36,763 nt of DNA from Verrucomicrobiota bacterium (GTDB lineage Bacteria > Verrucomicrobiota > Verrucomicrobiia > Chthoniobacterales > Xiphinematobacteraceae), in assembly GCA_023269545.1 (NCBI GenBank), contig JAHFTB010000027.1, positions 1 to 36,763 on the forward strand. Direction: 5' to 3'. Position 1 is the first letter of the stretch. Every line of letters starts with the position of its first letter. The notes below the pieces were generated by a model that did no database searches, had not been told where the DNA came from, and saw only the letters and a list, made by a program, of their open reading frames with translations. Positions 17,063 to 24,998 of this stretch are shown here, in pieces. A program made the translations under genes and the position numbers.

Positions 17063-17210
17063 TTTATTTAATTAGAATTTAGCTAAACATTAGCTAAGAA
17101 TCTGGTGCAATAGGTTGTTTTTGCCTGTATTTCCTATTTGAAATTTCTTCACTCCTCTCCGAATGTTTATTTGCAGACCACACAGTTTAAAAAAGCTAAG
17201 AATAATTAAT

Positions 17211-18842
17211 ATGGCACCACCAGATGATAATTTTTTGATTAAAAATTCACCTCATATCCTTAATCTATCATATCCGGATCCATGCCACAGGGGAGAGCCC
17301 GCAAGTCCCATTGAAGACAAAATATTATCTAAGGATAATCAGGATAATAAAAAACAGGCCTCATCGTGCAATTCTCGTATTTTTTCTAATAATATACCCT
17401 GGAACACCCCCTCAATAACCTTCCGCCGGAATGCTCGCGGATCTTCCCGTAAACGGTTGAGTAATTCAAAAAGAAAGAAATTAACGCGGTCGTTGCCACC
17501 GATAGGAACTCCCAGCTCAGTAGAAACCGACATACTACCTGGGAATAATGATAAAAAAGCCTCAATTTCCCGATGGAGCACCACCAGATTGACCCATGAA
17601 TGGCTGGGTCATTCAAAGAAGGCGCAATTAGCAAAATTTGATTCTGAGGCAGACAATAAACTTCGGGAAGTAATAATAAAAACAAACGCTTTCTACAAAG
17701 ATATTCTATTTAATCAAATTCACGAAGATCAGTTTGAAAACCAATTCAGCCAAGATAATGATGCTTTAAATCCAGATAAAAATATTATAAATAGCATATT
17801 TAATGTCCAAGGAGTTTGGCGTAATTTTCTCATAGAAGCGTGGAAGGAAGACAGGCCTGGAAATAGGAATCTTTTAAGCATTTCGCATGCTACACGGACG
17901 CAAATTTTTGACCTCAAAACCGAAATCCACCAGAGTAAAAATTTAGAAAATGCAACTATACATTTAAATCAGATATGTAAAGGATTTGAAGACAAAATTA
18001 GTTTATTACAGCAAAACTTTGAAAAGCAGCTAAGAGAACGAGCGGAAGATTTTATGAACAGTTTATTAGAGAAGACAAACAAATCAGAATCTTCTTATGA
18101 AAAAATCAAAGCAGTGAATTCAAAAAACCAAATCAATCTTAATGCTATTAGGAAAAAAATTCTTGGAAATTGTGAATCCACTGTCCCCCTCACCAAAATT
18201 CAAGCAGACATAATCGGTGAATTTAATAATTTACTTGAAGATAATCAAGCCAGAAAATACCACCTGTATGTTTACCAGCAAGAATACTTAAATGAGTTCT
18301 GTGATTTTGAAGCGTCCTATAAAAATAAACAAAATTTCATCGTTATTGTTATGGGTCTTGAAAAAAAATTCAATTGCTTTAAAGATCACCTCATAGCACT
18401 TCAAAAACAAGCATTTGCGGATGAGGAGCAAATTGAACAGTTAGAAACAAAAATATCTCAACTGTTTCCTGCGATACGCAGGTCAAGCCTTTCCAAAAGC
18501 CTTTCCAAATGTGTGGATGAGGAGAAAATCGAACCGTTAGAAACAAACAGCCCTCAACTGTTTCCTGCGATACGCAGGTCAAGCCTTTCCAAAAACCTTT
18601 CCAAATGTGTGGATGAGAAGAAAATCGAACCGTTAGAAACAAACAGCCCTCAACTGTTTCCTGCAATACGCAGGTCAAGCCTTTCCAAAATACGGTGCAT
18701 AAAATTCTTTAGGCGGCATTCTGACATACCCAAGTCAAACTCCTTCCGCCCGCCTTGCGCATCCGCAAATCCGAAGCATCCAAATTTTCTCAAACGCTTC
18801 TTCAGGCGCTTTATGGAAAAATTGGCAATGCGAAAAATATGA
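17211..18842 (+). CDS. Unrecognised effector-like protein with coiled coils and tandem 32-residue repeats
   Basis: From ATG 17211 the protein has 543 residues. The N-terminal 130 residues are Ser/Pro/Asn-rich and basic, without a signal peptide. The central part (about 140-420) is charged, Lys/Glu/Asn-rich and predicted helical, with coiled-coil-like stretches such as KLREVIIKTNAF and EKQLRERAEDFMNSLLEK. Near residues 403-493 a 32-residue unit is repeated almost three times (core ETNSPQLFPAIRRSSLSK). The C-terminus is very basic. The gene is AT-rich compared with ruvB upstream, which suggests transfer or weak selection. No Shine-Dalgarno precedes the ATG (TTAATATGGC). A host-directed secreted protein is a guess. 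The frame is open back to 17163. Confidence 0.65.
   Translation: MAPPDDNFLIKNSPHILNLSYPDPCHRGEPASPIEDKILSKDNQDNKKQASSCNSRIFSNNIPWNTPSITFRRNARGSSRKRLSNSKRKKLTRSLPPIGTPSSVETDILPGNNDKKASISRWSTTRLTHEWLGHSKKAQLAKFDSEADNKLREVIIKTNAFYKDILFNQIHEDQFENQFSQDNDALNPDKNIINSIFNVQGVWRNFLIEAWKEDRPGNRNLLSISHATRTQIFDLKTEIHQSKNLENATIHLNQICKGFEDKISLLQQNFEKQLRERAEDFMNSLLEKTNKSESSYEKIKAVNSKNQINLNAIRKKILGNCESTVPLTKIQADIIGEFNNLLEDNQARKYHLYVYQQEYLNEFCDFEASYKNKQNFIVIVMGLEKKFNCFKDHLIALQKQAFADEEQIEQLETKISQLFPAIRRSSLSKSLSKCVDEEKIEPLETNSPQLFPAIRRSSLSKNLSKCVDEKKIEPLETNSPQLFPAIRRSSLSKIRCIKFFRRHSDIPKSNSFRPPCASANPKHPNFLKRFFRRFMEKLAMRKI
18420..18690 (+). repeat. 96-bp tandem repeats inside the effector-like gene (2.8 copies)
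   Basis: Units begin with GATGAG at 18420, 18516 and 18612, exactly 96 bases apart. Units 2 and 3 are nearly identical in DNA. Unit 1 differs at several positions. The third unit breaks off after CTTTCCAAAA at 18690. Because 96 is divisible by three, each unit adds 32 residues in frame. High DNA identity points to recent slippage or unequal recombination. Confidence 0.92.
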
Positions 18843-18934
18843 AATGTTGTATTCATATGCAGCACCACTGCTGCGGAAGGTTACTTTTTAAAGGCAGGTT
18901 ACTTTTTCAATCATAGCAAAAATTCCAAGGATCT

Positions 18935-19324
18935 ATGTCAGCTAAATTTTTTTCTGCGTCGATAGCCCGGCATGTCAATTTTCTTGACCGACTGGGTTCG
19001 TATTTAAATACGAAATTTACAACTGCACGCAATTTCATCTGCAGCATCACATGGAGAATGGGACACTGTCCCGGGTGGCGGCAACAAAGCTCACCACCGA
19101 AATTCGACTTGCTTGCTGAACGAAAAGAATTAGCACAGGCTTTTAATAAAAAAAAATCAGAGACTCCAAAAATGGAGTCGAATTCCCAGAGTAAAAACAC
19201 CAAGAAAGTATATATTTTTAATAAATTAAAATTAGATGGAAAAAATAAGAGCCGTGTCGAGATCATGCCGGTGATCAGGGAAGAGCCAGATCTCGCTCTC
19301 ATAGAGGCGGAAGAAAAATATTAG
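18935..19324 (+). CDS. Possible small hypothetical protein
   Basis: A 129-codon frame that ends 6 bases before the IS5 element. The second half (from KFDLLAERKELAQAF to LDGKNKSRVEIMPVIREEPDLALIEAEEKY) is hydrophilic and could be a real protein. The first half is less convincing. A similar-length frame lies on the opposite strand. No motif is recognised. It could be the truncated tail of a longer gene. Confidence 0.3.
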   Translation: MSAKFFSASIARHVNFLDRLGSYLNTKFTTARNFICSITWRMGHCPGWRQQSSPPKFDLLAERKELAQAFNKKKSETPKMESNSQSKNTKKVYIFNKLKLDGKNKSRVEIMPVIREEPDLALIEAEEKY

Positions 19325-19330
19325 GCCTAG

Positions 19331-20201
19331 AGCGTGTTATGAACTTTAAAGGAGTGAGAGGAAAGGGTTATAAGAGTTGAATGGCGAGGAAGATTTGTGG
19401 AAAAAGAAGTGAGAGGCAAGGATATCAGAGTGATGAGGAATGGGGATATTGTGTGCCATATTTAGAACTGATGAAAGAAGGAGCTCCGAAAAGGCAATCT
19501 CCGATGAGAACAATATTTAATGCGATACGTTATCTGATAAGGGCAGGCTGTCCTTGGAGAATGCTGCCCAACGATTTTCCACCATGGCAAGGGGTATACC
19601 AACAAGCTCAACGTTGGATAAAGGCGGGCTGTTTTGAAGCTATAGCCCATGATTTACGTAAATTATTACGCTTTTTATCCGGAAAAAAACTTGAGCCTTC
19701 AGCCGTTATTCTTGATGGAGGCACCCTTCAATCAACGCCGGAAAGCGGAGCCCGTGCAGGATACGATGGCCATAAGCGTAAAAAAGGATCTAAAGTTCAT
19801 GTGGCCGTAGATACCTTAGGCCACTTATTAGCTTTAAAAGTGACACCTGCAAATGAACAGGAACGAGCACAAGTAGGTGATCTCTGCGAATCTTTACAGA
19901 AGACTACTGGAGCAAAAGTTCGACTAGCTTTTGTCGATCAAGGTTATACTGGGGAAACTGCTTTTCAAGATGCATAAAAAAATGGCATTCAACTCTTCGT
20001 TATTAAATTACAAGAAGCTAAAAAAGGCTTTGTTCTCTTGCCGAGAGGTTGGGTCGTAGAACGCTCATTTGCCTGGGCTGCTCGCTTTAGGAGATTGGCC
20101 AAAGACTATGAGCACCTTCCTTCCTCTCTCGCCGGACTCCATTGGCTCGCCTTTCTTTTTCTTATGCTTCATTCTCTCTTCTTTAAAGTTCATAACACGC
20201 T
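19331..20201 (+). mobile_element. Complete IS5-family insertion sequence, 871 bp
   Basis: The element is bounded by inverted repeats AGCGTGTTATGAACTTTAAA and its complement ending in AACACGCT. It is flanked on both sides by CTAG (19327-19330 and 20202-20205), a target duplication of the YTAR type known for IS5 relatives. It carries one transposase gene. The same right end forms the start of this window (1-120). Confidence 0.92.
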
Positions 20202-20205
20202 CTAG
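19381..20205 (+). pseudogene. IS5-family transposase interrupted by a stop codon
   Basis: This is a DDE transposase of the IS5/DUF4096 type. The N-terminal part has GCPWRMLPNDFPPWQGVYQQAQRW. The catalytic part has VILDGGTLQSTPESG (first Asp region), KGSKVHVAVDTLGH and VRLAFVDQGYTGE (second Asp). A TAA at 19975-19977 then stops translation after QDA. The same frame continues with KNGIQLFVIKL and WVVERSFAWAARFRRLAKDYE, which contains the catalytic Glu, to a final TAG at 20203-20205 partly formed by the target duplication. No frame change is needed, so this is a nonsense mutation and not the programmed frameshift of some IS5 groups. The short product lacks the third catalytic residue. Confidence 0.9.
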
Positions 20206-20649
20206 AATGGCGCGGGCGAAGAAGAAGTGAGGAATTTCAATTTTTTCTGAAAATGAATTTCATGATTGCCCTCAAAAGTAAATCAATCACGTTAAAAGAC
20301 AAGGTCGTGAACCAGCGTTGCAAGGTGCACATCAGCACGAAATACTGTTACTTATCTGGCACTGGATTTTAGAATGTTTTGCGATGAAATCCCAAATCCT
20401 CTGATAAACAAAAGAGCCGGCAGTCGGATGCGAACCGACGACCTGCTGATTTCGTGACATAGCCTCTTCGCCTTTTCCATAATCCGGTTTCCTCGATGGG
20501 ACGGTTGAGTTGGCAGGAAAGGAAAGCCTTTGTCGGATTGATGTTCCCGAAGGAATTATCTGTAATAAAGGAATCGAGCTGGAGGAATACCGTAAAAATA
20601 TGCCGTAAAAAATCTGATTATCCTTGAGACTATTGAAAAACGCAAGCAC
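20206..20649. other. Intergenic region holding a tRNA-Thr 3' fragment
   Basis: The 444 bases between IS5 and tRNA-Leu contain a 3' half of a tRNA (20415-20452, minus strand). The overlapping minus reading frame of 131 codons comes from tRNA antisense and is not a gene. No other feature is supported. Confidence 0.5.
20415..20452 (-). pseudogene. 3' half of a tRNA (probably tRNA-Thr)
   Basis: Read on the minus strand, AATCAGC is followed by AGGTC, then a perfect T arm (GTCGG, TTCGCAT, CCGAC) and a 3' acceptor strand TGCCGGC plus T. The matching 5' acceptor GCCGGCA, D arm and anticodon are absent. Sequence upstream of the anticodon-stem remnant is unrelated. Such 3' halves are typical of attachment-site remnants left by elements that integrate into tRNA genes. 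The assignment to Thr rests on my memory of similar 3' halves. Confidence 0.6.
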
Positions 20650-20733
20650 TACCGGCGGAGGGGCTCGAACCCACACATCCTTGCGAATACCAGATTTTGA
20701 GTCTAGCGCGTCTGCCAATTCCGCCACGCCGGC
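20650..20733 (-). tRNA. tRNA-Leu (anticodon CAA)
   Basis: An 84-nt tRNA with a long variable arm. The acceptor strands GCCGGCG and CGCCGGT pair with one G-U. The D region is TGGCGGAATTGGCAGACGCG. The anticodon loop CTCAAAA gives anticodon CAA, and the T loop is GTTCGAGCC. CCA is not encoded. It lies just downstream of the leftward decarboxylase gene. Confidence 0.95.
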
Positions 20734-20756
20734 GCAAATTCACTCCTGCATATACG

Positions 20757-22259
20757 TTATCGGTATTCTCTTTGCAAGGTTTGCTTATTGGATAAAAATT
20801 GATCGGCCCACCGTTGAATATCGGGCGACATGCGGATCAATTCCGGCCATTCTCGGGTGTATCCTTCAGTGGGGAGTTTACGTGTGGCGTCGAATCCCAT
20901 ATGCGTTCCTAGTGTAGGAATTGTTGGCGCATGATCTAATGCATCGCTGGGATTTTTTATGACGCTGGTATCTCGTTGAGGATCTGTATTGGCACAGAGA
21001 CGAAATAAAACCTCACTCGTATTATGCACGTCACAGTCCTCATCTACGATCACGATATATTTGCTGAACATCATTTGTCCCATTCCCCAAAGACCATGCA
21101 TGATTTTATAAGCCTGCCAGGCATATTGTTTACGGATACTGACAAATACCAGATTGTGAAAAACACCTTCTGCAGGAAGTGCAATGTCTTTGATCTCGGG
21201 GAAGTTCATTCGAAAAATAGGGAGGAAAATACGCACGCTCGCTTTCCCCATATAAAAGTCTTCCATTGGAGGAACTCCCACGATGGTAGCTGAATATACG
21301 GCTTGGCGTCGATACGTAAGCGCTGTGAGGTGAAAGATGGGATAGTCATCTAATGTGGTATAAAATCCCGTATGATCGCCAAAGGGACCTTCCGGCCGAA
21401 GTTCTCCAGGTTCCACGTATCCTTCGAGAATAAAATCGGAATGGGCGGGTACTTCGATGTCGATGGTTTCGCATTTTACTAATTCCACAGAACGACCTCG
21501 GACGAAGCCGGCAAAAAGAATTTCATCCAGTCCATCCGGCAAGGGGGCGGTAGCGGCGAAGGTCAGGGCAGGATCCCCTCCCAAAGCAACTGCTACTGGC
21601 ATACGTTCTCCGCGTTCATAATACCGTTTTCCATGCCGAGCGGCGACTTTATGGATTTGCCAATGCATGCCGGTGGTGCGGCCGTCGTAGATTTGCATCC
21701 GGTACATACCCACGTTTCTTTCTCCGGTATCGGGATCTCTCGTGTAAACAGTCGGTAAAGTGATAAAACGTCCTCCATCTTGCGGCCAACATTTCAAGAT
21801 GGGCAGTTCATTGAGCGAAATGGGATCTCCTTGACCTTTCGAATCATCAAAGCGATGAATCACTTCTTTACATGGTCCTGTGGAGACACGGCGAGGGCGG
21901 GCGTGCAGCAAGCTTAGTCCTTGGCGAAGGAGTGCCCCCACCTCTCGCAAATTCGTAGGGGGTTTAGCTTTTAGGATAAATTGGATTTGATCAGCCAATT
22001 CATCTATGGAAGTTTTTTCTAGAGCCATAGCCATGCGCCGATGGGATCCCATTGTGTTGATAGCTACTGGAAAAGCAGAGGGCTTTCCGTCGATCAGAGG
22101 CTGTTCGAATAGCAAGGCCTTCCCCCCCTCGGGTGATTTCATTTCTCGATCTGCAAGTTCGGTAATTTGAAGATCGGTATCTACTGGAGCGGCGATGCGT
22201 CTTAATTCACCGGCCTGTTCCAAGGCTTGCAAAAATTCAGAAAACGAGTCGTAAGCCAT
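20757..22259 (-). CDS. ubiD: UbiD family decarboxylase
   Basis: A 500-residue prenylated-FMN-dependent decarboxylase of the UbiD family, acting on an aromatic quinone precursor. In bacteria lacking ubiquinone such proteins are linked to menaquinone synthesis. Visible features are the N-terminal FLQALEQAGELRRI, VGMYRMQIYDGRTTGMHWQIHK (prFMN-binding), GRSVELVKCETIDIEVPAHSDFILEGYV, RPEGPFGDHTGFY (conserved Glu and Asp of the active site) and KYIVIVDEDCDVHN. Length is typical. It starts at ATG 22259 (MAYDSFSEFL) and is transcribed towards tRNA-Leu. The precise substrate is not resolved, and the symbol denotes the family. Confidence 0.93.
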   Translation of the reverse strand: MAYDSFSEFLQALEQAGELRRIAAPVDTDLQITELADREMKSPEGGKALLFEQPLIDGKPSAFPVAINTMGSHRRMAMALEKTSIDELADQIQFILKAKPPTNLREVGALLRQGLSLLHARPRRVSTGPCKEVIHRFDDSKGQGDPISLNELPILKCWPQDGGRFITLPTVYTRDPDTGERNVGMYRMQIYDGRTTGMHWQIHKVAARHGKRYYERGERMPVAVALGGDPALTFAATAPLPDGLDEILFAGFVRGRSVELVKCETIDIEVPAHSDFILEGYVEPGELRPEGPFGDHTGFYTTLDDYPIFHLTALTYRRQAVYSATIVGVPPMEDFYMGKASVRIFLPIFRMNFPEIKDIALPAEGVFHNLVFVSIRKQYAWQAYKIMHGLWGMGQMMFSKYIVIVDEDCDVHNTSEVLFRLCANTDPQRDTSVIKNPSDALDHAPTIPTLGTHMGFDATRKLPTEGYTREWPELIRMSPDIQRWADQFLSNKQTLQREYR

Positions 22260-22365
22260 ATAAAATTTGGAATACCCGATGAGTCATGGATATACAATAA
22301 CGCTTTAAAAAAACGATTGCCATGTAACTACCAGAAGGCGTACTTTTCTATCCCCCCACTATTCA

Positions 22366-22439
22366 GGAGCCTTAGCTCAATTGGTTAGAGCGCTGCCCTG
22401 TCACGGCAGAGGTTGCGGGTTCGAGCCCCGTAGGCTCCG
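22366..22439 (+). tRNA. tRNA-Asp (anticodon GTC)
   Basis: A 74-nt tRNA. Acceptor strands GGAGCCT and AGGCTCC pair fully, followed by discriminator G. The anticodon loop CTGTCAC gives GTC, and the T arm is GCGGG TTCGAGC CCCGT. CCA is not encoded. An integrase gene starts 100 bases downstream in the same direction, so the 3' end of this tRNA is the probable attachment site of the element to the right. Confidence 0.97.
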
Positions 22440-22539
22440 CGGTTTACTCTAGAAAAGACCACCGTCTTTCTTCTATGTCGCCCTATGTCGGGGTATTCCC
22501 GCGTAGAAGTGTTACAGTAAAGTGTTACATCATTCTCCC

Positions 22540-23580
22540 ATGAAAGGCGGGCATGGGGAGGTGGCTAAACAGATTCGCGGTATCTATCGCCGCGGACTAA
22601 TCTACTGGTATGCGAAGCAGGTTGCCGGCAAACGACACCACATTTCACTCGAAACTTCCGATCTTTCTGAGGCGATTCAGCGGGTCCAGACGTTTTCAGA
22701 TGCCTCTCTGCTTCAGCCGGGGACATTGTTAAAATTTGCGGTAGAACGCTACATTCGCTACCGAAGGGACAGAAAAGAATGGTCTCTTTCCAGCGAGTAC
22801 TCCTCAGCATACGTTTTGAGGAGTTTTGCCCGTTGGGCTGGGGAGATCACTCCGGGGGAAGTGACTAAACAGCTTATTGAAAAATACTATTCTGAGAGAA
22901 TAGCCACTCGGAGTCCTCGGACAGCCCATGGTAACATCATGAAATTAAGGGCTTTTTTCCGCTGGTGTGTTGAAGTTGAGCGTTCGTGCCTTACCAATGT
23001 TGCGGCATTACTGAATTTGAAAGCCCCAAAGATAGCTGCTCGCAAAGACTTTTGCACAGCGGATCTTCGTGACCGATTGATTCGGGAATGTCCCCGCGAA
23101 GACCTAAAATTTGCGCTCTATTGTGGCTTCTACGCTGGACTCAGGTTCAACGAGATTGTGGAGGCAAAGGCTTTTTGGTTCGATTTGGAGGGTGGGATCT
23201 TGCATCTACGAAAGACAGCGACCATAGAATTCAAGGATGGGGAAGAACGCAGCGTTCCGTTGACACAGGAATTTCAGCAGTTTTTGCGTCAATATGGACT
23301 ACGGGAACCTTACATGCTTCATCCGGAAATTCCGGCTCGCCGGAAAAATATCTACAGGTATGATTTTGGACGACCTTTCAAACTCTATATGGAATCCCAG
23401 AATGTGCCTTGGGTGACCCCTCACATTATGCGACACACGTTCGCCTCTTTATTGGCAAGCAAAGGAGTCTCCATTTACAAGATCTCTCGTTGGCTAGGAG
23501 ATGGGGTAGGGGTTGTTCAAAGGCATTACGCGAAACTTCTTCCTAATGACCGTGAGATCGAAGTGGCATTTGGAAATTAG
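22540..23580 (+). CDS. int: Tyrosine recombinase/integrase of the conjugative element
   Basis: A 346-residue integrase from ATG 22540 (a GTG at 22522 is an alternative). It has an N-terminal arm-like domain (RGIYRRGLIYWYAKQVAGKRHHISL), a SAM-like core-binding domain ending in HGNIMKLRAFFRWCVEVE and a catalytic domain with GFYAGLRFNEIVEAK (Arg), HIMRHTFASLLASKGVS (H-x-x-R) and VVQRHYAKLLP (nucleophilic Tyr). All catalytic residues are present. Its place directly after tRNA-Asp fits integration into that tRNA. It converges with the small excisionase-like gene, overlapping it by 38 bases. Confidence 0.95.
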   Translation: MKGGHGEVAKQIRGIYRRGLIYWYAKQVAGKRHHISLETSDLSEAIQRVQTFSDASLLQPGTLLKFAVERYIRYRRDRKEWSLSSEYSSAYVLRSFARWAGEITPGEVTKQLIEKYYSERIATRSPRTAHGNIMKLRAFFRWCVEVERSCLTNVAALLNLKAPKIAARKDFCTADLRDRLIRECPREDLKFALYCGFYAGLRFNEIVEAKAFWFDLEGGILHLRKTATIEFKDGEERSVPLTQEFQQFLRQYGLREPYMLHPEIPARRKNIYRYDFGRPFKLYMESQNVPWVTPHIMRHTFASLLASKGVSIYKISRWLGDGVGVVQRHYAKLLPNDREIEVAFGN

Positions 23581-23836
23581 ACTGATCATTCTGTGTAGAA
23601 TGACGGTTTTTTAGAGCTGATTCTCTCAAAGATTCGTAACCTTCGGCGCATATTTTTTTCCAACAGGACAGAAGTTCGTCGTAATCGAAAAGGGTGATCC
23701 GTTTAGATTGAATCTTGGCCTTAATCCAGCCCGCTTCTTTAGCAAGCCGTAACATCCCTTCTCCGCCGAGGATTCGCTCAGCTTCTTCAATGGTTGCGGC
23801 TCTTCGGCGTTCAAGTAAAATTGTCGAATATTTCAT
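23543..23836 (-). CDS. Excisionase-like small DNA-binding protein
   Basis: A 97-residue protein with a predicted helix-turn-helix of the MerR/excisionase type. ATIEEAERILGGEGMLRLAKEAGWIKAKIQSKRITLFDYDELLSCW has the usual order of recognition helix, wing and a D-x-x-E-L tail. The 3' end overlaps the convergent integrase gene. Position and size suggest a recombination directionality factor or a local regulator. This is inferred, as no function can be read directly. Confidence 0.6.
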   Translation of the reverse strand: MKYSTILLERRRAATIEEAERILGGEGMLRLAKEAGWIKAKIQSKRITLFDYDELLSCWKKICAEGYESLRESALKNRHSTQNDQSNFQMPLRSHGH

Positions 23837-23878
23837 TTTGAGTAATCGAGTGAATTTTATCAGTCGGTCACTATCGGC

Positions 23879-24211
23879 TTACATCGACATTTTTATTCCT
23901 TGTTTATAAAGTTCTCGCTTAGCTTCTTGAATAAGCGTGCTATTCTTCTGAGAATTAATTTTTGTGACGAGCGATTTTTTAAGTTCGGTATTTTCTGGTT
24001 TATTAATAAACTCGCGTACTTTTTCGCCATAAGATTCTCGCCTGTTTTGTTCATTCATTTTGGCCAACAGGTATTTGCGTTCCAGCTCTTCTCTCGGAAG
24101 TTCCTTGACGTAAGCCACTAATTTTTCACTATCTTTGATAAACTGGTTAAGTTTTTCATCGATTTCCGGATTTCTTTTAAATTGATGCTCCGATTGTTTT
24201 ACAAGTGCCAT
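23879..24211 (-). CDS. Small charged helical protein, end of the transfer operon
   Basis: About 110 residues from ATG 24211 (an upstream start at 24241 would overlap the previous gene). It is highly charged and Lys/Glu-rich, with a central ELPREELERKYLLAKMNEQNRR segment likely to be helical. No domain is recognised. It begins 4 bases after the preceding gene's stop, so it is in the same operon. It is probably an accessory gene of the element. Confidence 0.55.
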   Translation of the reverse strand: MALVKQSEHQFKRNPEIDEKLNQFIKDSEKLVAYVKELPREELERKYLLAKMNEQNRRESYGEKVREFINKPENTELKKSLVTKINSQKNSTLIQEAKRELYKQGIKMSM

Positions 24212-24215
24212 AATA

Positions 24216-24458
24216 TTATTCCTTAATTTCTTCCTCATCATTCTCCGGTTCCGATTCGATGTTACTCAGCCGATCGGTCAATGACTTCATGAATTTACGT
24301 GCGAGTTTCTTGGCATCCATTCCTGCCAGCTCTGTATTAATGATTGTCTCCGCTAGCTGTGGTATGGGCACCGAAAATCCGCTCCGGCCAATAATCTTGG
24401 CCGCACTTGTGAATGTTTCGTAAACATCTTCGTCTAATTTAATATTCATAGGTTTCAT
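24216..24458 (-). CDS. Small acidic protein with a possible ribbon-helix-helix N-terminus
   Basis: An 80-residue protein. MNIKLDEDVYETFTSAAKIIGRS resembles the strand and first helix of ribbon-helix-helix proteins. The C-terminus is strongly acidic (ESEPENDEEEIKE). Its ATG at 24458 overlaps the stop of the lipoprotein frame upstream (ATGA), supporting translational coupling and also the reality of the longer lipoprotein frame across the amber codon. The function is unknown. Confidence 0.55.
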   Translation of the reverse strand: MKPMNIKLDEDVYETFTSAAKIIGRSGFSVPIPQLAETIINTELAGMDAKKLARKFMKSLTDRLSNIESEPENDEEEIKE

Positions 24459-24955
24459 TGGTGTTGTTGAATTGGTTCATAAATTTGTGAAGGCCGGATC
24501 TTTTCCTTCAAAGCGGAATTCTCTTTCTCCAAAGCAGCTACTTTTTGTTCGGCGCTGGTTAATTGCTCTTTGGCAACACGAGCTTGTTCTTGGGCTGCTT
24601 CATAGTGAGCTTGTTGCTGCTGATTCTGCTGAGTTTTATCGGCAGTAAGATAGTAAGATCGCGATGCGCCAGCGCCTTTAGCGGCAGCCAGATTCCAATA
24701 TCCGCTTTGTTCTTGTCGGTAAATGGTATGACGCTCATGAAGAGTATTAAAATCGGAGGGATCTACGTAACAACCTGCCTGGCAAGCTTTTACTTGCTAC
24801 GAAAGTGCAATATTTTCATTTCGATCAGGAACGAAAGTTCCAACTAATTGCCGCTTCGGTTCCTTTTTTAAACCCACCGGAAGCTTTTGTTCAATTGGGC
24901 CGGCGCAGGCTGCCAGGAAAAAGAAAGGCAAGATCAAAAAGGCGTGGATCTTCAT
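24455..24955 (-). pseudogene. Transfer-system lipoprotein interrupted by an amber codon
   Basis: ATG 24955 starts MKIHAFLILPFFFLAACAGP, a signal peptide with a lipobox (LAAC). After 52 codons a TAG (24797-24799) stops translation. The same frame then continues for 113 codons with a coherent sequence (KACQAGCYVDPSDFNTLHER, a Gln-rich coiled coil, EQKVAALEKENSALKEKI) to a TGA at 24455-24457 that overlaps the next ATG. It is probably the operon's TrbH/VirB7-like or other outer-membrane lipoprotein, truncated by a single substitution. A functional short form cannot be excluded. Confidence 0.75.
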
Positions 24956-24998
24956 TGGGTAACTACGGTTTGGGTAAAAGGTGTTGTGATGGAATTGC

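Noticed and set aside
18420..18690. CRISPR-like array
   Set aside because: The repeats are contiguous 96-bp in-frame units without spacers and lie inside a coding sequence.
19968..19990. Programmed frameshift at the A7 run in the IS5 transposase
   Set aside because: Coding before and after the TAA is in the same frame, so a -1 or +1 shift would destroy the product.
20332..20727. 131-codon minus-strand reading frame
   Set aside because: It is a readthrough of tRNA-Leu (starting MAELADALDSKSGIR) and the tRNA 3' fragment, a well-known kind of spurious gene.
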